Part shown: piece after piece, positions 23,176 through 23,547 of the stretch
Layout of the letters: every line of letters begins with the position of its first letter
Numbering within the stretch: the first letter of the stretch is position 1
DNA from: Oscillospiraceae bacterium
Lineage (GTDB): Bacteria > Bacillota > Clostridia > Oscillospirales > Ruminococcaceae
NCBI GenBank assembly: GCA_014796735.1
Contig: JAAVIG010000041.1
Span: 1-23,547 of the forward strand
DNA length: 23,547 nucleotides
Reading direction: 5' to 3'
Translations under genes and position numbers: made by a program
The notes under the pieces: generated by a model
The model's database searches: none
Told to the model about the DNA's origin: nothing
Seen by the model: the letters and a program-made list of their open reading frames with translations, nothing else

Positions 23176-23223
23176 TTTCCTCAATCGGCGAGATGCCTGT
23201 TTCCTCAAACGGCGGAATGCCTT
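23176..23223. repeat. Tandem 24-bp repeat
   Basis: Two adjacent 24-bp units (23176-23199, 23200-23223) share TTTCCTCAA-CGGCG--ATGCCT and differ at four positions. Read on minus they form an open frame of two octapeptides, GIPPFEET and GISPIEEN, with no start codon. The stretch 23224-23353 has several short hairpins (for example AAAG-CTTT near 23286-23300 and CTCG-GAAG-CGAG near 23320-23331) but no supported gene. Confidence 0.65.
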
Positions 23224-23353
23224 TTTAAAACTGCGTTTTAGATTGTGAAGTGCTTTTCGAAGCAACTGCCAATTGTTCGGTTTGTAAAGCTACGCTTTAT
23301 GTAATGTTTTCTTTTAACTCGGAAGCGAGTGCAGTGTGCGCTCCCGCGCGGGG

Positions 23354-23517
23354 CTTAAGGTGACACCAAAGGGGGGTGAAGGTGCAATAAGCTTCACCTT
23401 ATGCTGTCTCATTTATAAAACAACACAATCCTTATAACAAGTACGATTATATGCACAAGTGCAAAAATCTCGGTGAAACTCATTGCCCCACTCTCCCCCC
23501 TTAGGTTTCACCTTAAG
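23354..23517. repeat. 164-bp element with 23-bp terminal inverted repeats
   Basis: The left arm (23354-23376: CTTAAGGTGACACC, AAA, six G) and right arm (23495-23517: six C, TTA, GGTTTCACCTTAAG) are inverted copies matching at 21 of 23 positions. Nested inside are GCAAT (23384-23388) / ATTGC (23482-23486) and the hairpin GGTGAAG / CTTCACC (23376-23398). It encloses the small peptide ORF. It could be a MITE-like element or a self-pairing mRNA. No target-site duplication was seen. Confidence 0.7.
23409..23483 (-). CDS. Candidate 24-residue hydrophobic membrane peptide (type I toxin-like)
   Basis: The ATG at 23483 opens 24 codons to a TGA at 23411-23409. The peptide begins MSFTEIFALV and ends RIVLFYK; it is Ile/Val/Leu/Phe-rich with one His and Arg inside and a basic end, as expected for a single membrane-spanning peptide. 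A G-rich SD (AAGGGGGGAGAGTGGGGCA) precedes the start. The N-terminal polar-Glu-hydrophobic pattern recalls small 'holin-like' toxins of Firmicutes, but this is by-eye similarity. The six-G SD lies in the 5' arm of the 23-bp inverted repeat and would be sequestered by six C in the 3' arm. GGTGAAAC upstream can instead pair with GTTTCACC in codons 2-4. No antisense RNA promoter is evident; the gene's own promoter would lie near or beyond the right edge. Confidence 0.45.
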   Translation of the reverse strand: MSFTEIFALVHIIVLVIRIVLFYK

Positions 23518-23547
23518 AATCCTTTCCTTACCCCCCTCTATTGCGTA

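Noticed and set aside
23354..23517. 6S RNA or SRP RNA
   Set aside because: Length and long hairpin fit loosely, but no conserved SRP Alu/GNAR-type sequence or clear 6S bubble was seen, and an ORF with an SD occupies the middle.

Overview
The window looks like chromosomal sequence from a low-to-mid GC Gram-positive Clostridia member, most likely an Oscillospiraceae/Ruminococcus-type gut anaerobe. The pointers are consensus sigma-A promoters, strong AGGAGG-type ribosome binding sites, a T-box-controlled thrS, a CD1247-type zinc ribbon protein next to efp, the ftsY/rdgB/yhbY/nadD/yqeK/rsfS housekeeping cluster, and a secreted protein with a Thr/Glu/Pro linker like those of ruminococcal surface proteins. 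No rRNA, tRNA, CRISPR array, transposase or phage gene was seen.

Layout. 1-1572 (minus): N-terminal part of a large secreted surface protein, running off the left edge, with a long structured leader and a PhoB/OmpR-like direct-repeat promoter. 2146-2733 (plus): SCP2-like protein with a Lys/Ala-rich tail. 2990-4065 (minus): CD1247-type zinc ribbon protein and efp, from a promoter at 4224-4252. 4363-8166 (minus): yqeG, an endonuclease IV-like TIM barrel, aroQ, an Xaa-Pro peptidase and a lipoprotein polysaccharide deacetylase in close succession, with rpsU (8290-8466) upstream on its own consensus promoter. 8705-10468 (minus): thrS behind an unusually long T-box leader. 11011-15749 (minus): ftsY, rdgB, yhbY, nadD, an unknown gene, yqeK and rsfS, driven by a consensus promoter divergent from a methyl-accepting chemotaxis protein (16060-17850, plus). 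Two GNAT acetyltransferases follow on plus. A bidirectional terminator separates them from mnmE and a divergent SecA2-type ATPase (minus). The last 440 bases hold no large gene but contain the most intriguing structure.

The core genes serve translation and ribosome assembly (efp, rpsU, thrS, yhbY, rsfS, mnmE), membrane targeting and export (ftsY, secA2), NAD and nucleotide metabolism or clean-up (nadD, rdgB, yqeK), and wall or surface functions (deacetylase, surface protein).

The less ordinary content is in the gaps. (i) A 24-codon hydrophobic peptide ORF (23409-23483, minus) lies inside a 23-bp inverted repeat whose arms would pair its SD with the RNA 3' end; this resembles a type I toxin mRNA. 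(ii) A ~100-bp two-hairpin element occurs twice in the ftsY operon, each copy ending in the SD of the next gene, with compensatory changes between copies. (iii) A cloverleaf-like repeat lies between yqeK and rsfS. (iv) The thrS T-box leader carries a ~155-nt nested hairpin domain. These are sequence-based inferences; no search or folding program was run.
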